Shown in pieces: positions 1 to 7,615 of a stretch of 64,000 nt of DNA. Source of the DNA: Patescibacteria group bacterium (GTDB taxonomy: Bacteria; Patescibacteriota; Microgenomatia; UBA1406; GWC2-37-13); assembly GCA_026004435.1 (NCBI GenBank), contig BPJD01000002.1, positions 124,001 through 188,000 of the forward strand, read 5' to 3'. Position numbers and translations under genes: made by a program. How positions within the stretch are numbered: the stretch's first letter is position 1; every line of letters starts with the position of its first letter. Under the pieces are notes generated by a model that saw only the letters and a list, made by a program, of their open reading frames with translations, searched no databases and was not told the origin of the DNA.

Positions 1-566
1 TGGTTCTTTTAAAACCTGATGCTGTTAAAAGAGGTCTTATTGGAGAGATTATCAAAAGATTTGAGAGAGTTGGGTTAAAGATTGTTGCTTGTAAATTAGT
101 TAAACCAAGTAAAGACTTGGCAGATAAGCATTATCCTTTAGAAAGACAAGAATTTGTTGAAGGAATAGGTAAAAAAACTTTAGAAAACTATAAAGAGATG
201 GGAGTTGATCCTGTATCTGAGATTGGTTCATCAGATCCTTATGAGATTGGAAAGATTGTTAGAGGTTGGTTAGTTGAGATGATTACATCTGATCCTGTTT
301 TGGCAATTGTTTTAGAAGGTCCTAACGCTGTTGAGATCGTTCGGAAATTAGTAGGGCATACACTGCCTGTAAAAGCTGATCCCGGAACTATAAGAGGAGA
401 CTTTTCTTTTGACTCTGCTTTTTTTGCTAATGCAAAAAAAAGGCCTATCAAAAACTTAATACATGCGTCAGGAAATCCTGAAGAAGCTGAGTATGAGATC
501 TCTCTTTGGTTTACCAAAGACGAGATTCACAACTATAAAAGATCAGAGGAAGAAGTTATGTACTAA
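1..566 (+). CDS. ndk: Nucleoside diphosphate kinase, 5'-truncated by the window edge
   Basis: The frame is open from base 3 and begins VLLKPDAVKRGLIGEII, the canonical NDK N-terminus, so the start codon lies just left of the window. NDK transfers the gamma-phosphate of ATP to NDPs through a phospho-histidine; the active-site His is seen in NLIHASGNPEEAE. The PGTIRGDF loop is also present. Compared with the usual 140-150 residue enzyme there is an insertion of about 35 residues (around VEGIGKKTLENYKEMGVDP) between the Kpn-loop region and the core, a long form I associate with CPR bacteria and some archaea. It is followed after 7 bases by dut, so both act in nucleotide pool maintenance and may be cotranscribed. 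Confidence 0.93.
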   Translation, partial: VLLKPDAVKRGLIGEIIKRFERVGLKIVACKLVKPSKDLADKHYPLERQEFVEGIGKKTLENYKEMGVDPVSEIGSSDPYEIGKIVRGWLVEMITSDPVLAIVLEGPNAVEIVRKLVGHTLPVKADPGTIRGDFSFDSAFFANAKKRPIKNLIHASGNPEEAEYEISLWFTKDEIHNYKRSEEEVMY

Positions 567-573
567 ACTATTG

Positions 574-1002
574 ATGAATATAAAAATAAAGAGAATTGAT
601 AAAACTTTGCCATTGCCTGAGTATCAAACAAAAGGATCGGTTGGTTTTGATCTTTACGCTCGTGAGAAAACTGTTGTTCAGCCATTTGTTCCTTGTTTGA
701 TTCCTCTGAATATAATTGTTAAAGTACCTAAAGGTTATTTATTCTTATTGGCAAGTAGAAGTTCTTTGCCTATTAAAAAAGGTCTATTAATACCTAATGG
801 TGTTGGGATTATTGATCATGATTATTGTGGAGAAGAAGATGAGATAAAGCTTCAGGTACTTAATTTTACTGATAAGCCTGTTGTGGTAAATAAAGGAGAA
901 CGAATAGCACAAGGAATCATAGTAAGTATAAAATGTCCTAATTTTATTGAGGTAACTAAAATGTCGCAAAAAAGCAGGGGTGGGTTTGGATCTACTGGTT
1001 AA
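574..1002 (+). CDS. dut: dUTP diphosphatase (trimeric dUTPase)
   Basis: 142 residues starting MNIKIKRIDKTLPLPEY at an ATG 7 bases after the ndk stop. A longer reading from 463 would lie inside ndk and adds only non-homologous sequence, so I reject it. It hydrolyses dUTP to dUMP and PPi, keeping uracil out of DNA and feeding thymidylate synthase. The five dUTPase motifs can be followed: GSVGFDLYA (I), SRSSLP (II), GIIDHDYCGEEDE (III, with the uridine-binding Asp), GERIAQGI (IV) and the glycine-rich RGGFGSTG tail (V). dCTP deaminase shares the fold, but the order and the C-terminal motif favour dUTPase. Confidence 0.9.
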   Translation: MNIKIKRIDKTLPLPEYQTKGSVGFDLYAREKTVVQPFVPCLIPLNIIVKVPKGYLFLLASRSSLPIKKGLLIPNGVGIIDHDYCGEEDEIKLQVLNFTDKPVVVNKGERIAQGIIVSIKCPNFIEVTKMSQKSRGGFGSTG

Positions 1003-1165
1003 ACAATGATTCTTTTTAAACTCTATACTAAGCAACTAATGTAATCTTTGTGTTTTTGCTTTGTTTATTGTTAGTTAATAGTAACTTAATTTTTCTACTA
1101 TAATTTTTTGGTATCTGTGTGAAATAAGGTTTCAAAAATTTTTTAACATCTGATTGAAACAGGGG

Positions 1166-1195
1166 TTGACAATCTACTGAAAATAATTCTATAAT
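1166..1195 (+). promoter_or_regulatory. Sigma-70-type promoter for the 1224 gene
   Basis: TTGACA (1166-1171), 18-base spacer, TATAAT (1190-1195), about 28 bases ahead of the GTG start at 1224. Both hexamers match the consensus exactly, so this is a likely strong housekeeping promoter. Confidence 0.75.
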
Positions 1196-1223
1196 AAGTT
1201 GTAGTTAAAATTTTATATTTGTT

Positions 1224-2075
1224 GTGAAAAAGAATAAATATATTTTTCTTATTGGTTTTTTGATTTTGTTGATTTTTTCTTCTTATTTACTAAGCAGTAA
1301 TCTTTTAGCTCAAGAAAACAATCAAGAGGATATTAATACTGCAGTTTCTCCAAGTATTAATAAGAATCAGAGGCCGCTGATTCCTCCTATTAAAAAAGAT
1401 GTCATAGAGGAAAGACGGGAGGCTCAACAGGACAAACAAGCTCAAAAGCAGGAACAGATTGAACAAATGAGACAGCAAAAACAGGAGCAGATTGAGAGGA
1501 TGAGAGAAGAAAAACAAAAACGATTAGAAGAGTTAAAGCAAAAAAGACAGGAACAGATGCAACAAATAAGGGAAGATAAGCAAGCTAAGATGGAAGAGTT
1601 TAGACAAAAACTTCAGCAAATTAAAGATGAAAGAAAACAACAAATTGTAGAAAGAGTGTCAAACAGAGTAGCAGAGTTAAATGATAGACATGCTGAAACT
1701 GTTTTTAATTGGGTTGAGAAAATAAGCGATTTCTTGGCAAAATTAGAGGGTATTGTAAATAGATTGGCGGAAAATGGAGCAGATGTAGTAAATTTGCAGA
1801 CACAGATTTTAACAATAAAAGAGAATTTGGAAAGTTTAAAATCTGATGTGGAGATACAAAGAGAGAAAGAGTACATCATTGAGATTAATGATGAGCAGAC
1901 ATTAGGTTTGTCTTTATCTAAGGCTTACTCTCAGTTAAGGGCAGATTATGCTCAGCTAAGATCTAAAATTTCTGAAATCAAAGCAAGTATTAGGAATTTA
2001 GCTGTAAATATAAGGCAGACAGCCGAGAGTTTTAGGTTGCAGAATAACCAAGACCAGAATAATGCAATTGAGTAA
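1224..2075 (+). CDS. Secreted or membrane-anchored coiled-coil protein
   Basis: 283 residues from a GTG start. Residues 5-30 form a hydrophobic signal or anchor helix ending SNLLAQENN. Residues 65-140 are an almost uninterrupted charged helix with a repeating Q/E-x-x-R/K pattern (EQIEQMRQQKQEQIERMREEK and similar), the signature of a long coiled coil. Residues 140-283 are further amphipathic helix. It is probably anchored in or exported across the membrane with a rod outside. I recognise no enzymatic motif; such proteins are common hypothetical genes in CPR genomes. It has its own consensus promoter and is followed after 17 bases by another membrane protein. Confidence 0.8.
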   Translation: MKKNKYIFLIGFLILLIFSSYLLSSNLLAQENNQEDINTAVSPSINKNQRPLIPPIKKDVIEERREAQQDKQAQKQEQIEQMRQQKQEQIERMREEKQKRLEELKQKRQEQMQQIREDKQAKMEEFRQKLQQIKDERKQQIVERVSNRVAELNDRHAETVFNWVEKISDFLAKLEGIVNRLAENGADVVNLQTQILTIKENLESLKSDVEIQREKEYIIEINDEQTLGLSLSKAYSQLRADYAQLRSKISEIKASIRNLAVNIRQTAESFRLQNNQDQNNAIE

Positions 2076-2092
2076 TAGCAGTTTATAATTTT

Positions 2093-2569
2093 ATGGATCA
2101 AAATCAAAATTTAAATCAGTTCCAGGCAACAACAGCCAATTATAATCCACAGCAGAGTTTTGGTACAAGTAATTTTACTCCTTTAAATGTTGATCAAAAT
2201 AATGGTAAAAATGAGACTCATAACAGAGTCTATACAATGATTTTGATTCCTTTAATAGTTGTAATGGCAGTTATAGCTGTAGTATTAGGCATTTATATTT
2301 ACCAGATAGGTTTTGTTAATAATAGTTCAGTTGTTGAGGATGTTGCAACTACTGAAAATATTGACTTGATCACGCCTCAAGCTGCTGATCAAGCTTCTTC
2401 TGCGGTAGAAGATCAGCAGGCAACAGCTTCTTCAGAAATAGAGGATCAGAACAACAGTAGTCCAGAGGCAAGTATTAATGAAATTATAAATGAGTTAGAT
2501 ACAATAAATCCCAATGAGATAAATCCTCAAGACTCTCAGGTTGAGCAGGATATAAATGCATTACAGTAG
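2093..2569 (+). CDS. Single-pass membrane protein of unknown function
   Basis: 158 residues: an N-terminal Asn/Gln-rich cytoplasmic segment (1-45), one hydrophobic helix around residues 52-74 (ILIPLIVVMAVIAVVLGIY), then an acidic, Ser/Gln/Asn-rich outer tail of about 80 residues without Cys. No known domain is recognised; it looks like a low-complexity surface protein. It sits between the coiled-coil protein and an M20 peptidase on the same strand. Its TAG stop is in frame with the following ATG six bases on, but there is no reason to assume readthrough. Confidence 0.65.
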   Translation: MDQNQNLNQFQATTANYNPQQSFGTSNFTPLNVDQNNGKNETHNRVYTMILIPLIVVMAVIAVVLGIYIYQIGFVNNSSVVEDVATTENIDLITPQAADQASSAVEDQQATASSEIEDQNNSSPEASINEIINELDTINPNEINPQDSQVEQDINALQ

Positions 2570-2575
2570 TTTCTT

Positions 2576-3943
2576 ATGAATAAAGTATCAAGAGCTGAAG
2601 TTTTAGATTTTTTTACAAAGCTAACTGAGTTTAATTCAATATCTACATCTGAAGCATATAATAAGGATCTTGAAAATTGTGTATTGTTTATAAAGACCTT
2701 TTTTGAAAGAGAGTTTAAGAATAGTTTAGAGTTATGCCGATTAGTCAGATTAAAAAATTATAAACCTTTGCTTATAGTAAAGATAAAAAGTAGATCAGCA
2801 AAGGCAAAAACTATTGGCATTTATGGTCATTATGATGTTCAGCCAGAAGATCCGGTAACTGAATGGAACACAGATCCTTTTAGGTTAGTTAATCAGAATA
2901 AAAAATTTTACGGTCGTGGGACAGCAGACAACAAAGGCCATATAACCTTAAATATTTTTTCTGTTTTAGATTTGGTTAGGTCTGGAAAAAACAAAAATAA
3001 TTATATTTTTATTCTGGAAGGAGAAGAGGAATCTGGCAACGAAGAAGGTTTAGAGCAAATGTTGCGATCTCAAAAGAAAGTTTTATCAGATGTCTCTGCG
3101 TTTTTTTTAACAGATGTTGGAATGTTTGACAGAAATAAGCCTCAGATTTACTATGCCTTGAGAGGCATTGTTTGTTTTGAACTGGAGATTCAGGTTGGCA
3201 AAAGAGATCTGCATTCTGGCGTGTATGGCAACTTAGCTTTGAATCCGGCAAATATAATCTCAGACTATATAGCCAAGTTAAAAGATCCTTACACAAATAA
3301 AGTTGGGATAAAAGGGTTTTACAACGATGTTAAGAAGTTTTCAAAAACTGAGATCGAACAGCTCAAAGTTGCCTGCAGGACTAAAGATCAGTTATTAAAA
3401 GAAACAGGTTTGTTTACGATAGTTGATATAAACAAAGATAATCTTTATTTATCTTCGAAGATACTCCCGTCTTTAGATATAAATGGATTATGGTCTGGTT
3501 TTACTGGTTCTGGATTTAAAACAGTTATTCCTGCCAAGGCAGGAGTGAAATTTTCTTGTAGATTAGTAGAGTTTCAAAAGGCAGATAAAGTTGAGGGTTT
3601 AATACAGAACTTTACAGAGAATTATTTTAAAGAAAAAGATGGAATAAAATATCAACTAAGCTTATTAGCTAAAGCTGAGCCTTTTTATACAGATGTTAAT
3701 AATGAAGTTATCATAAAAACAGCTAAAGTGCTCAAACAAGTTTTTGGCAACAAAGTTATTTACAATCGTTCTGGAGGTTCAATCCCAGCTGCTGAGATAT
3801 TTCAACGATTGTTTAAAAAACCTATTGTTTTAACTGGTTTTACTTTACCTGACGATAATATTCATTCTCCGAACGAGAATTTTGATGAGGAGATGTTTTG
3901 GAAAGGTCTTGAGGCTTTAACAGAGATTTATCAGAATCTTTAA
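2576..3943 (+). CDS. M20-family metallopeptidase (dipeptidase/ArgE/DapE-like)
   Basis: 455 residues. Zinc-ligand motifs of clan MH peptidases are visible: GIYGHYDVQPEDP (first His/Asp pair), GRGTADNKG (bridging Asp), LEGEEESGNEEG (catalytic Glu-Glu), an Asp in FLTDVGMF and the C-terminal NIHSPNENF (His). A lid/dimerisation insertion lies at about 200-320 (RDLHSGVYGN, with the conserved His). The long form with YDVQP is typical of the M20 dipeptidase branch (PepV or carnosinase-like) rather than DapE. It is probably a cytoplasmic peptidase releasing amino acids from imported peptides. The exact substrate cannot be read from the sequence. Confidence 0.88.
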   Translation: MNKVSRAEVLDFFTKLTEFNSISTSEAYNKDLENCVLFIKTFFEREFKNSLELCRLVRLKNYKPLLIVKIKSRSAKAKTIGIYGHYDVQPEDPVTEWNTDPFRLVNQNKKFYGRGTADNKGHITLNIFSVLDLVRSGKNKNNYIFILEGEEESGNEEGLEQMLRSQKKVLSDVSAFFLTDVGMFDRNKPQIYYALRGIVCFELEIQVGKRDLHSGVYGNLALNPANIISDYIAKLKDPYTNKVGIKGFYNDVKKFSKTEIEQLKVACRTKDQLLKETGLFTIVDINKDNLYLSSKILPSLDINGLWSGFTGSGFKTVIPAKAGVKFSCRLVEFQKADKVEGLIQNFTENYFKEKDGIKYQLSLLAKAEPFYTDVNNEVIIKTAKVLKQVFGNKVIYNRSGGSIPAAEIFQRLFKKPIVLTGFTLPDDNIHSPNENFDEEMFWKGLEALTEIYQNL

Positions 3944-4458
3944 AAGACTTTCTTGTTTGCAATTTCTTCTATAAAATTAACTAACCAAGCAATGATAAGA
4001 CAGGTTAACAATAATAAACTGTAATTTTTGTTTAAAATTAATAATCCATTCTGGATCAGAAAGATATATGCCAATATAATAACAAAGATTATTACTGTAA
4101 AATTAATAAAGAATTTTTGAGTTTTTGAAGCAATTGCAGACAGGTCGTTGTCCTGTTAAATTAGGGGCTGTAATGGAGTAACTATATGTTGATCTATTTC
4201 CTCAGGTTTTAGAATCTCTATCTTTGAGTTTATGAAGCCTTGTTTAATCGCTAAAAGATTAATTGGTAGGAATCGTTTAAGGATTTTACTATTTGTCTTA
4301 ACTTCACCTAAAAGATTGCTTGTTTTTTTCGCTATAATATTGTTTTTATTGTCGTATATAAAAACCTTAGTTGTTTTAGTATTATTGATTTTGTGTCTAG
4401 TAGTTTTCGGTTGGGTTTTATATAATAAAGGTATATTTTCAGTATTTAATACTTCCAA
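3940..4458 (-). pseudogene. Possible remnant of a membrane-protein gene, interrupted by an in-frame stop
   Basis: Reading the minus strand, an open frame (polar part ending ILKPEEIDQHIVTPLQPLI) hits TAA at 4156-4158. It then continues in the same frame for about 70 codons with two convincing membrane helices (FFINFTVIIFVIILAYIFL and SLLLLTCLIIAWLVNF), ending at 3940-3942, tail-to-tail with the M20 gene. There is no start codon after the internal stop. The upstream part overlaps the plus-strand LytR_C-type pseudogene, so only one of the two can be real over 4232-4458. I read this as a decayed gene, but the 5' half could be an antisense shadow. No function is assigned. Confidence 0.25.
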
Positions 4459-5079
4459 AGAAGAGCAGCTTTTATCTAAATTAAAAAAACAGATTTTTAT
4501 AGATGAAGCTGATCTTCCTACGATAGCTACAGTAACAGATGAAAGTAAACTTAGAAATCAGGAGTTTTTAGGCGAGCAAAAAACGGTGATATTGTCTTTA
4601 TCTTTACTCAGTCAAAAAGGGCAGTTTTGTATAGACCTGCGATAGATAAAATTATTTAGGTTGCTCCAGTGAGAAATGTTGGGTAAGAAACAGATACAAC
4701 AACACAGTCTAGCAATGGTTTGGATTCTCAAATTAAACAAGATAATAATAACAGCCTAGAGATAACAACTAACCCTGACAGTGATAATAGAAAGGTAAAT
4801 CTGGCATTGTTGAACGGGTCTCAAAAAATTGGTGTGACAAACGACATAGAAGATAAGTTGGTTAACTATTTTAACGATAGCAATATTAATGTTGTGTATA
4901 AAGATTTTGCCGACTACCGTGAGTATAAAAATACTTTAGTTGTTGTTATGAATTCTGGCTTTGAAGATATAGCCAAACAGATAGCTCAACTTTTATCTGC
5001 AGATTTAACTACTACAATGCCAGAGTTTGAGTCTGCCAGTATCTCTGCTGATATAGCTATTATTGTTGGGGCTCAGTAA
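4232..5079 (+). pseudogene. Decayed LytR_C-domain membrane protein (one frameshift, two stops)
   Basis: The N-terminal frame has a membrane helix (LVVLVLLILCLVVFGWVLY) followed by DLPTIATVTDESKLRNQEFLG. It shifts frame at the A6 run 4578-4583. In the new frame the text continues KNGDIVFIFTQSKRAVLYRP, then AIDKII, stop TAG (4657-4659), VAPVRNVG, stop TAA (4684-4686), and an open LytR_C-like domain (VNLALLNGSQKIGVTNDIEDKL to SADIAIIVGAQ). From memory, CPR homologues read through this join with Glu where the TAG stands. Repairing the frameshift by one A gives 283 codons, but the two stops would remain, so this looks like genuine decay. The intact C-terminal 119-codon frame from 4720 could still be translated alone. 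LytR_C domains occur at the ends of cell-wall polymer transfer proteins. Confidence 0.7.
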
Positions 5080-5607
5080 TAATATATATCTTTTAATTAA
5101 ATAAATATTTACTAAATTATATTTTTAAATATCAATTATTCGTATATTTTATTGAAAAATATATTTTTAACAAAGCTCTAGATTAATAATTATATAATTT
5201 TAATTAAAAATTAGTTAATTATTTTTATTAAATTATTGAATTTTGAATTAAATTTGTTAATTAGATTAAGAGTTAATCCTAATCTTAATTATTGTTGACT
5301 ATTATTGTCAGAAGAATAAATAAAGTAATTACATATGCGATTTTTGCAAATTTTTATTTGCTTTTTAGGTTGCGGTTTGTTATATTGCAAAATTATTTTA
5401 ATTTAAGTAGCTTAAATCAGAGTAGTTTTATTTTACTTAATTTTATAATTTTATTTTTGAGCCAAGATTTATTAGATTAGAGTAAGTCTAAAAAAATTTT
5501 TTATTAACTTGAATTTTTTAGGTTTTGATCGATTTTAATGTTTTTGCGTAATATTGTTCAAATATTTTTGAGTTTTATGTGTTTTTATATAAATCTAAAT
5601 ATTGATT
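5080..5607. other. Very AT-rich intergenic stretch between convergent genes
   Basis: About 530 bases of almost pure A/T between the decayed LytR_C gene and the end of tyrA-pheA. There is a weak inverted repeat (ATTAAGA ... TCTTAAT near 5264-5287) and mixed A/T runs near 5490-5520 that may help termination. A 62-codon frame at 5292-5480 has no start context or recognisable content and I do not call it. I see no RNA gene here. Confidence 0.5.
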
Positions 5608-6951
5608 TTATCTATTCAGTTTTACAAGAAAAAAATATGTGAGGTTGTTTTTGTCGTCCTGCAGATCTGAGTCAATAATTTTTAGATTATATAACTTTGC
5701 TAAATTCTTAGGTCCAAGAATAGCAAAGTTTTTTGGTAGTTTTCCTTGATATAGAGCCTTAGCGCAAGCGGCTGTATCAATAAGATCTCCCTTGCCTGAT
5801 GTTGTTTTAAGTTCTGGATATTTTTTTGACAAATTCTCTTTACATTGTTTTATAACTTGTGGATGGGCTATTATTGTCGTTATATTCTTTAGTTGTGTGT
5901 CCTGCCTTATCATTAAAAAGTGTCTGATTTTAATAGGAAATTCTTTAACTATTTTTACTTTGTAATTTGCTAAAGCTCTGGCAGACTCCCAAACTATTCC
6001 TCCTCTGCTGTTGTGAACAGCAAAAAGGCCATAATCTATCTCCCCTCTATTTAAGGTTTTCAAAACTTTTTCAGTTGTGTAAAGATACTTTATTTTATAG
6101 TTTTTAATATTGTTTTCTTTTATATATTTTAGTATTGCTTCTTCATTAAAACTGCCTTTGCCTCCTTGTATGCCAAATACAGTGTGTTTTTTTGATACTC
6201 TTTTAGGTAGCAGTAGATTGTATAATTTGTCATAGGCTTTCCCTATCTTTATTCTTATCTCCTTGGTGTAAGGATTTAGGGTTTGAAGGTCATAAAAAAG
6301 CTCCCATTTATCGTTGCAGACTTGTTGCATAATCTCAGTTAGTTTTTCAGCTCCTAGTGTGTCTATTTTTGTAGGTTTAAACTCAATTTTTTCCAGCAGT
6401 CTGCCTATGAAGTGGGTAACTCCCTGGGATCTTGCTGCAAGATAATCATGTTCTTCTGGAGTTATTTCTATTATTTTACAGCCTTTTTTTTGAAAAAAAT
6501 TTTTCCAAAAACTGTAGGATCTTTTGTTTTGGAGAGAGTACATAACAAATCTTAATCCCTTTAACCCGTATTTGGCCGAGTCAGGTCCAAACATAGGATG
6601 GGTTAAAATTATTTCTGTCTTTGTAGTTTTAAAATGTTTTTTAAATATAGTGGCTGGATAAATTTTGATTGATAATACATCTATTAAGGTGTGCTGGTCT
6701 GTTATGTATTTTTTGTGTTCCTGAACGACTTTTTTAAATTTATTTATTGGAACTGCAAAAAAAATTGTATTGGATTTAGAATAAAACTCTTTTGGTTTTG
6801 TATAAACTTTTATAACATTGTCTGTTGGCTTGATTTTTGTTTTATGCTGCAGTACATTTACTTTAAAATCTGTTTTTAAAATATCTGCGAGCAGTTTTCC
6901 AAATCTGCCATAACCAATAATGCCCACAGTTTTTTTGTCTGTTGTTTTCAT
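5608..6951 (-). CDS. Bifunctional prephenate dehydrogenase / prephenate dehydratase fusion (TyrA-PheA)
   Basis: 447 residues. Residues 9-165 are a TyrA-type NAD(P) domain: G13-Y-G15-R-F-G18 fingerprint, THPMFGP at 117-123, then HDYLAARSQGVTHF (158-171), which carries the conserved Gln-Gly and Thr-His-Phe. Residues 171-250 are the helical dimerisation domain. Residues 258-447 are a PheA-type prephenate dehydratase: FGIQGGKGSFNEEA, AVHNSRGG (usual form ENSxxG), FPIKIRHFLMI, HPQVIKQC, and KNNLTYF where the family has N-x-TRF. The product would make both 4-hydroxyphenylpyruvate and phenylpyruvate from prephenate. There is no chorismate mutase segment and no C-terminal ACT domain, so Phe feedback inhibition is probably absent. 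The Arg of TRF is Tyr here, so dehydratase activity needs testing. It lies 5 bases after the small membrane-protein gene and downstream of tRNA-Phe. Confidence 0.85.
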   Translation of the reverse strand: MKTTDKKTVGIIGYGRFGKLLADILKTDFKVNVLQHKTKIKPTDNVIKVYTKPKEFYSKSNTIFFAVPINKFKKVVQEHKKYITDQHTLIDVLSIKIYPATIFKKHFKTTKTEIILTHPMFGPDSAKYGLKGLRFVMYSLQNKRSYSFWKNFFQKKGCKIIEITPEEHDYLAARSQGVTHFIGRLLEKIEFKPTKIDTLGAEKLTEIMQQVCNDKWELFYDLQTLNPYTKEIRIKIGKAYDKLYNLLLPKRVSKKHTVFGIQGGKGSFNEEAILKYIKENNIKNYKIKYLYTTEKVLKTLNRGEIDYGLFAVHNSRGGIVWESARALANYKVKIVKEFPIKIRHFLMIRQDTQLKNITTIIAHPQVIKQCKENLSKKYPELKTTSGKGDLIDTAACAKALYQGKLPKNFAILGPKNLAKLYNLKIIDSDLQDDKNNLTYFFLVKLNR

Positions 6952-6956
6952 TTTGA

Positions 6957-7385
6957 TTAGTAGTAAAACTCTTCTATTTGAATGATCAGGTAATAAAAAA
7001 CAGAGAAAACAATTACAGGAGTTATTATTCCAATAAAGTCAAGCAGTATAAAAGCAATAATACTTTCTTTTAGTGTAAGTATTATTCCAGCGTTAACAAG
7101 CGAGTCTAATCCTTGTTGTCTTTTTTCTTTTAGCTTAACAAGACTTTTAGTTAGTATTATTAGAACGATAATCATTGTTGTAAAGTCTATAAAATTAAGC
7201 AGCCAGTTATTGAAAAACTGAAGCCTTGTAGCAAAGATTAAGCTATATACAATATAAATACAAAAAATTATTGTTATGTAGTAAAGGTATTCTGAAATCA
7301 ATTTTTTGTACTCATTAGATAAAGGAGGCAGTTTTGTTAGGTAATCTCTAATTTGTGTTTTAAACTTGGCAAGAAAATCTATCAT
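6957..7385 (-). CDS. Small polytopic membrane protein of unknown function
   Basis: 142 residues with a 35-residue polar N-terminus, then three or four hydrophobic helices (YITIIFCIYIVYSLIF, FIDFTTMIIVLIILT, a shorter one near 100, and GIITPVIVFSVFYYLII). A basic cytoplasmic loop (KLKEKRQQG) separates the second and third. It starts only 7 bases downstream of tRNA-Phe and ends 5 bases before tyrA-pheA, so it is probably part of that transcript. No domain is recognised. Confidence 0.7.
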   Translation of the reverse strand: MIDFLAKFKTQIRDYLTKLPPLSNEYKKLISEYLYYITIIFCIYIVYSLIFATRLQFFNNWLLNFIDFTTMIIVLIILTKSLVKLKEKRQQGLDSLVNAGIILTLKESIIAFILLDFIGIITPVIVFSVFYYLIIQIEEFYY

Positions 7386-7392
7386 TTATCTG

Positions 7393-7465
7393 TGCCAGGG
7401 ATCGGAGTCGAACCGATATCCCAGGTTTTTCAGACCTGTGCCGTGACCACCTTGGCTACCCTGGC
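7393..7465 (-). tRNA. tRNA-Phe (GAA)
   Basis: On the minus strand: acceptor GCCAGGG/CCCTGGC, anticodon stem CAGGT/ACCTG with loop CTGAAAA (anticodon GAA), T arm ATCGG-TTCGACT-CCGAT and discriminator A. The encoded 3' end continues CA rather than CCA, so CCA must be added or completed. It is 11 bases downstream of tRNA-Gln and 7 bases upstream of a protein gene in the tyrA-pheA transcript. Confidence 0.95.
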
Positions 7466-7476
7466 AAAAGGTTAGG

Positions 7477-7547
7477 CTGCGGGGCTAGGACTCGAACCTA
7501 GACAAACTGCTCCAAAGGCAGTTGTGCTACCATTACACCACCCCGCA
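7477..7547 (-). tRNA. tRNA-Gln (TTG)
   Basis: On the minus strand: acceptor TGCGGGG/CCCCGCA, anticodon stem ACTGC/GCAGT with loop CTTTGGA (anticodon TTG), T arm CTAGG-TTCGAGT-CCTAG and discriminator G. The unusual U1-A72 pair is the normal tRNA-Gln identity element. CCA is not encoded in full (CCT follows). It is the first gene of the minus-strand transcript. Confidence 0.95.
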
Positions 7548-7553
7548 AACCGC

Positions 7554-7582
7554 TTGAATTATTTTAACATAAAATTTATAAT
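7554..7582 (+). promoter_or_regulatory. Promoter of the NUDIX gene
   Basis: TTGAAT (7554-7559), 17-base spacer, TATAAT (7577-7582), about 33 bases before the ATG at 7616. It is face-to-face with the tRNA promoter. Confidence 0.6.
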
Positions 7583-7590
7583 CTTGTTAA
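7561..7590 (-). promoter_or_regulatory. Promoter of the tRNA-Gln/tRNA-Phe/tyrA-pheA transcript
   Basis: Minus-strand TTAACA (7585-7590), 18-base spacer, TAAAAT (7561-7566), 13 bases before the first base of tRNA-Gln. It overlaps the plus-strand promoter of the NUDIX gene, so the two may compete. Confidence 0.55.
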
Positions 7591-7615
7591 AATATTAAGG
7601 TTCCTTAAGCTGTTA

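Noticed and set aside
2093-3943. Fusion of the membrane protein at 2093 with the M20 peptidase by TAG readthrough
   Set aside because: They are in frame, but the peptidase begins at its own natural ATG with a normal family N-terminus; one in three gene pairs is in frame by chance.
4577-4584. Programmed -1 frameshift at C-AAAAAA-C in the LytR_C-type gene
   Set aside because: The zero-frame codons are CAA AAA ACG, not the slippery X XXY YYZ phasing, and two stop codons follow in the new frame.
5292-5480. 62-codon frame in the AT-rich gap
   Set aside because: Composition follows the background, there is no promoter, and the hydrophobic text is what T-rich DNA gives.
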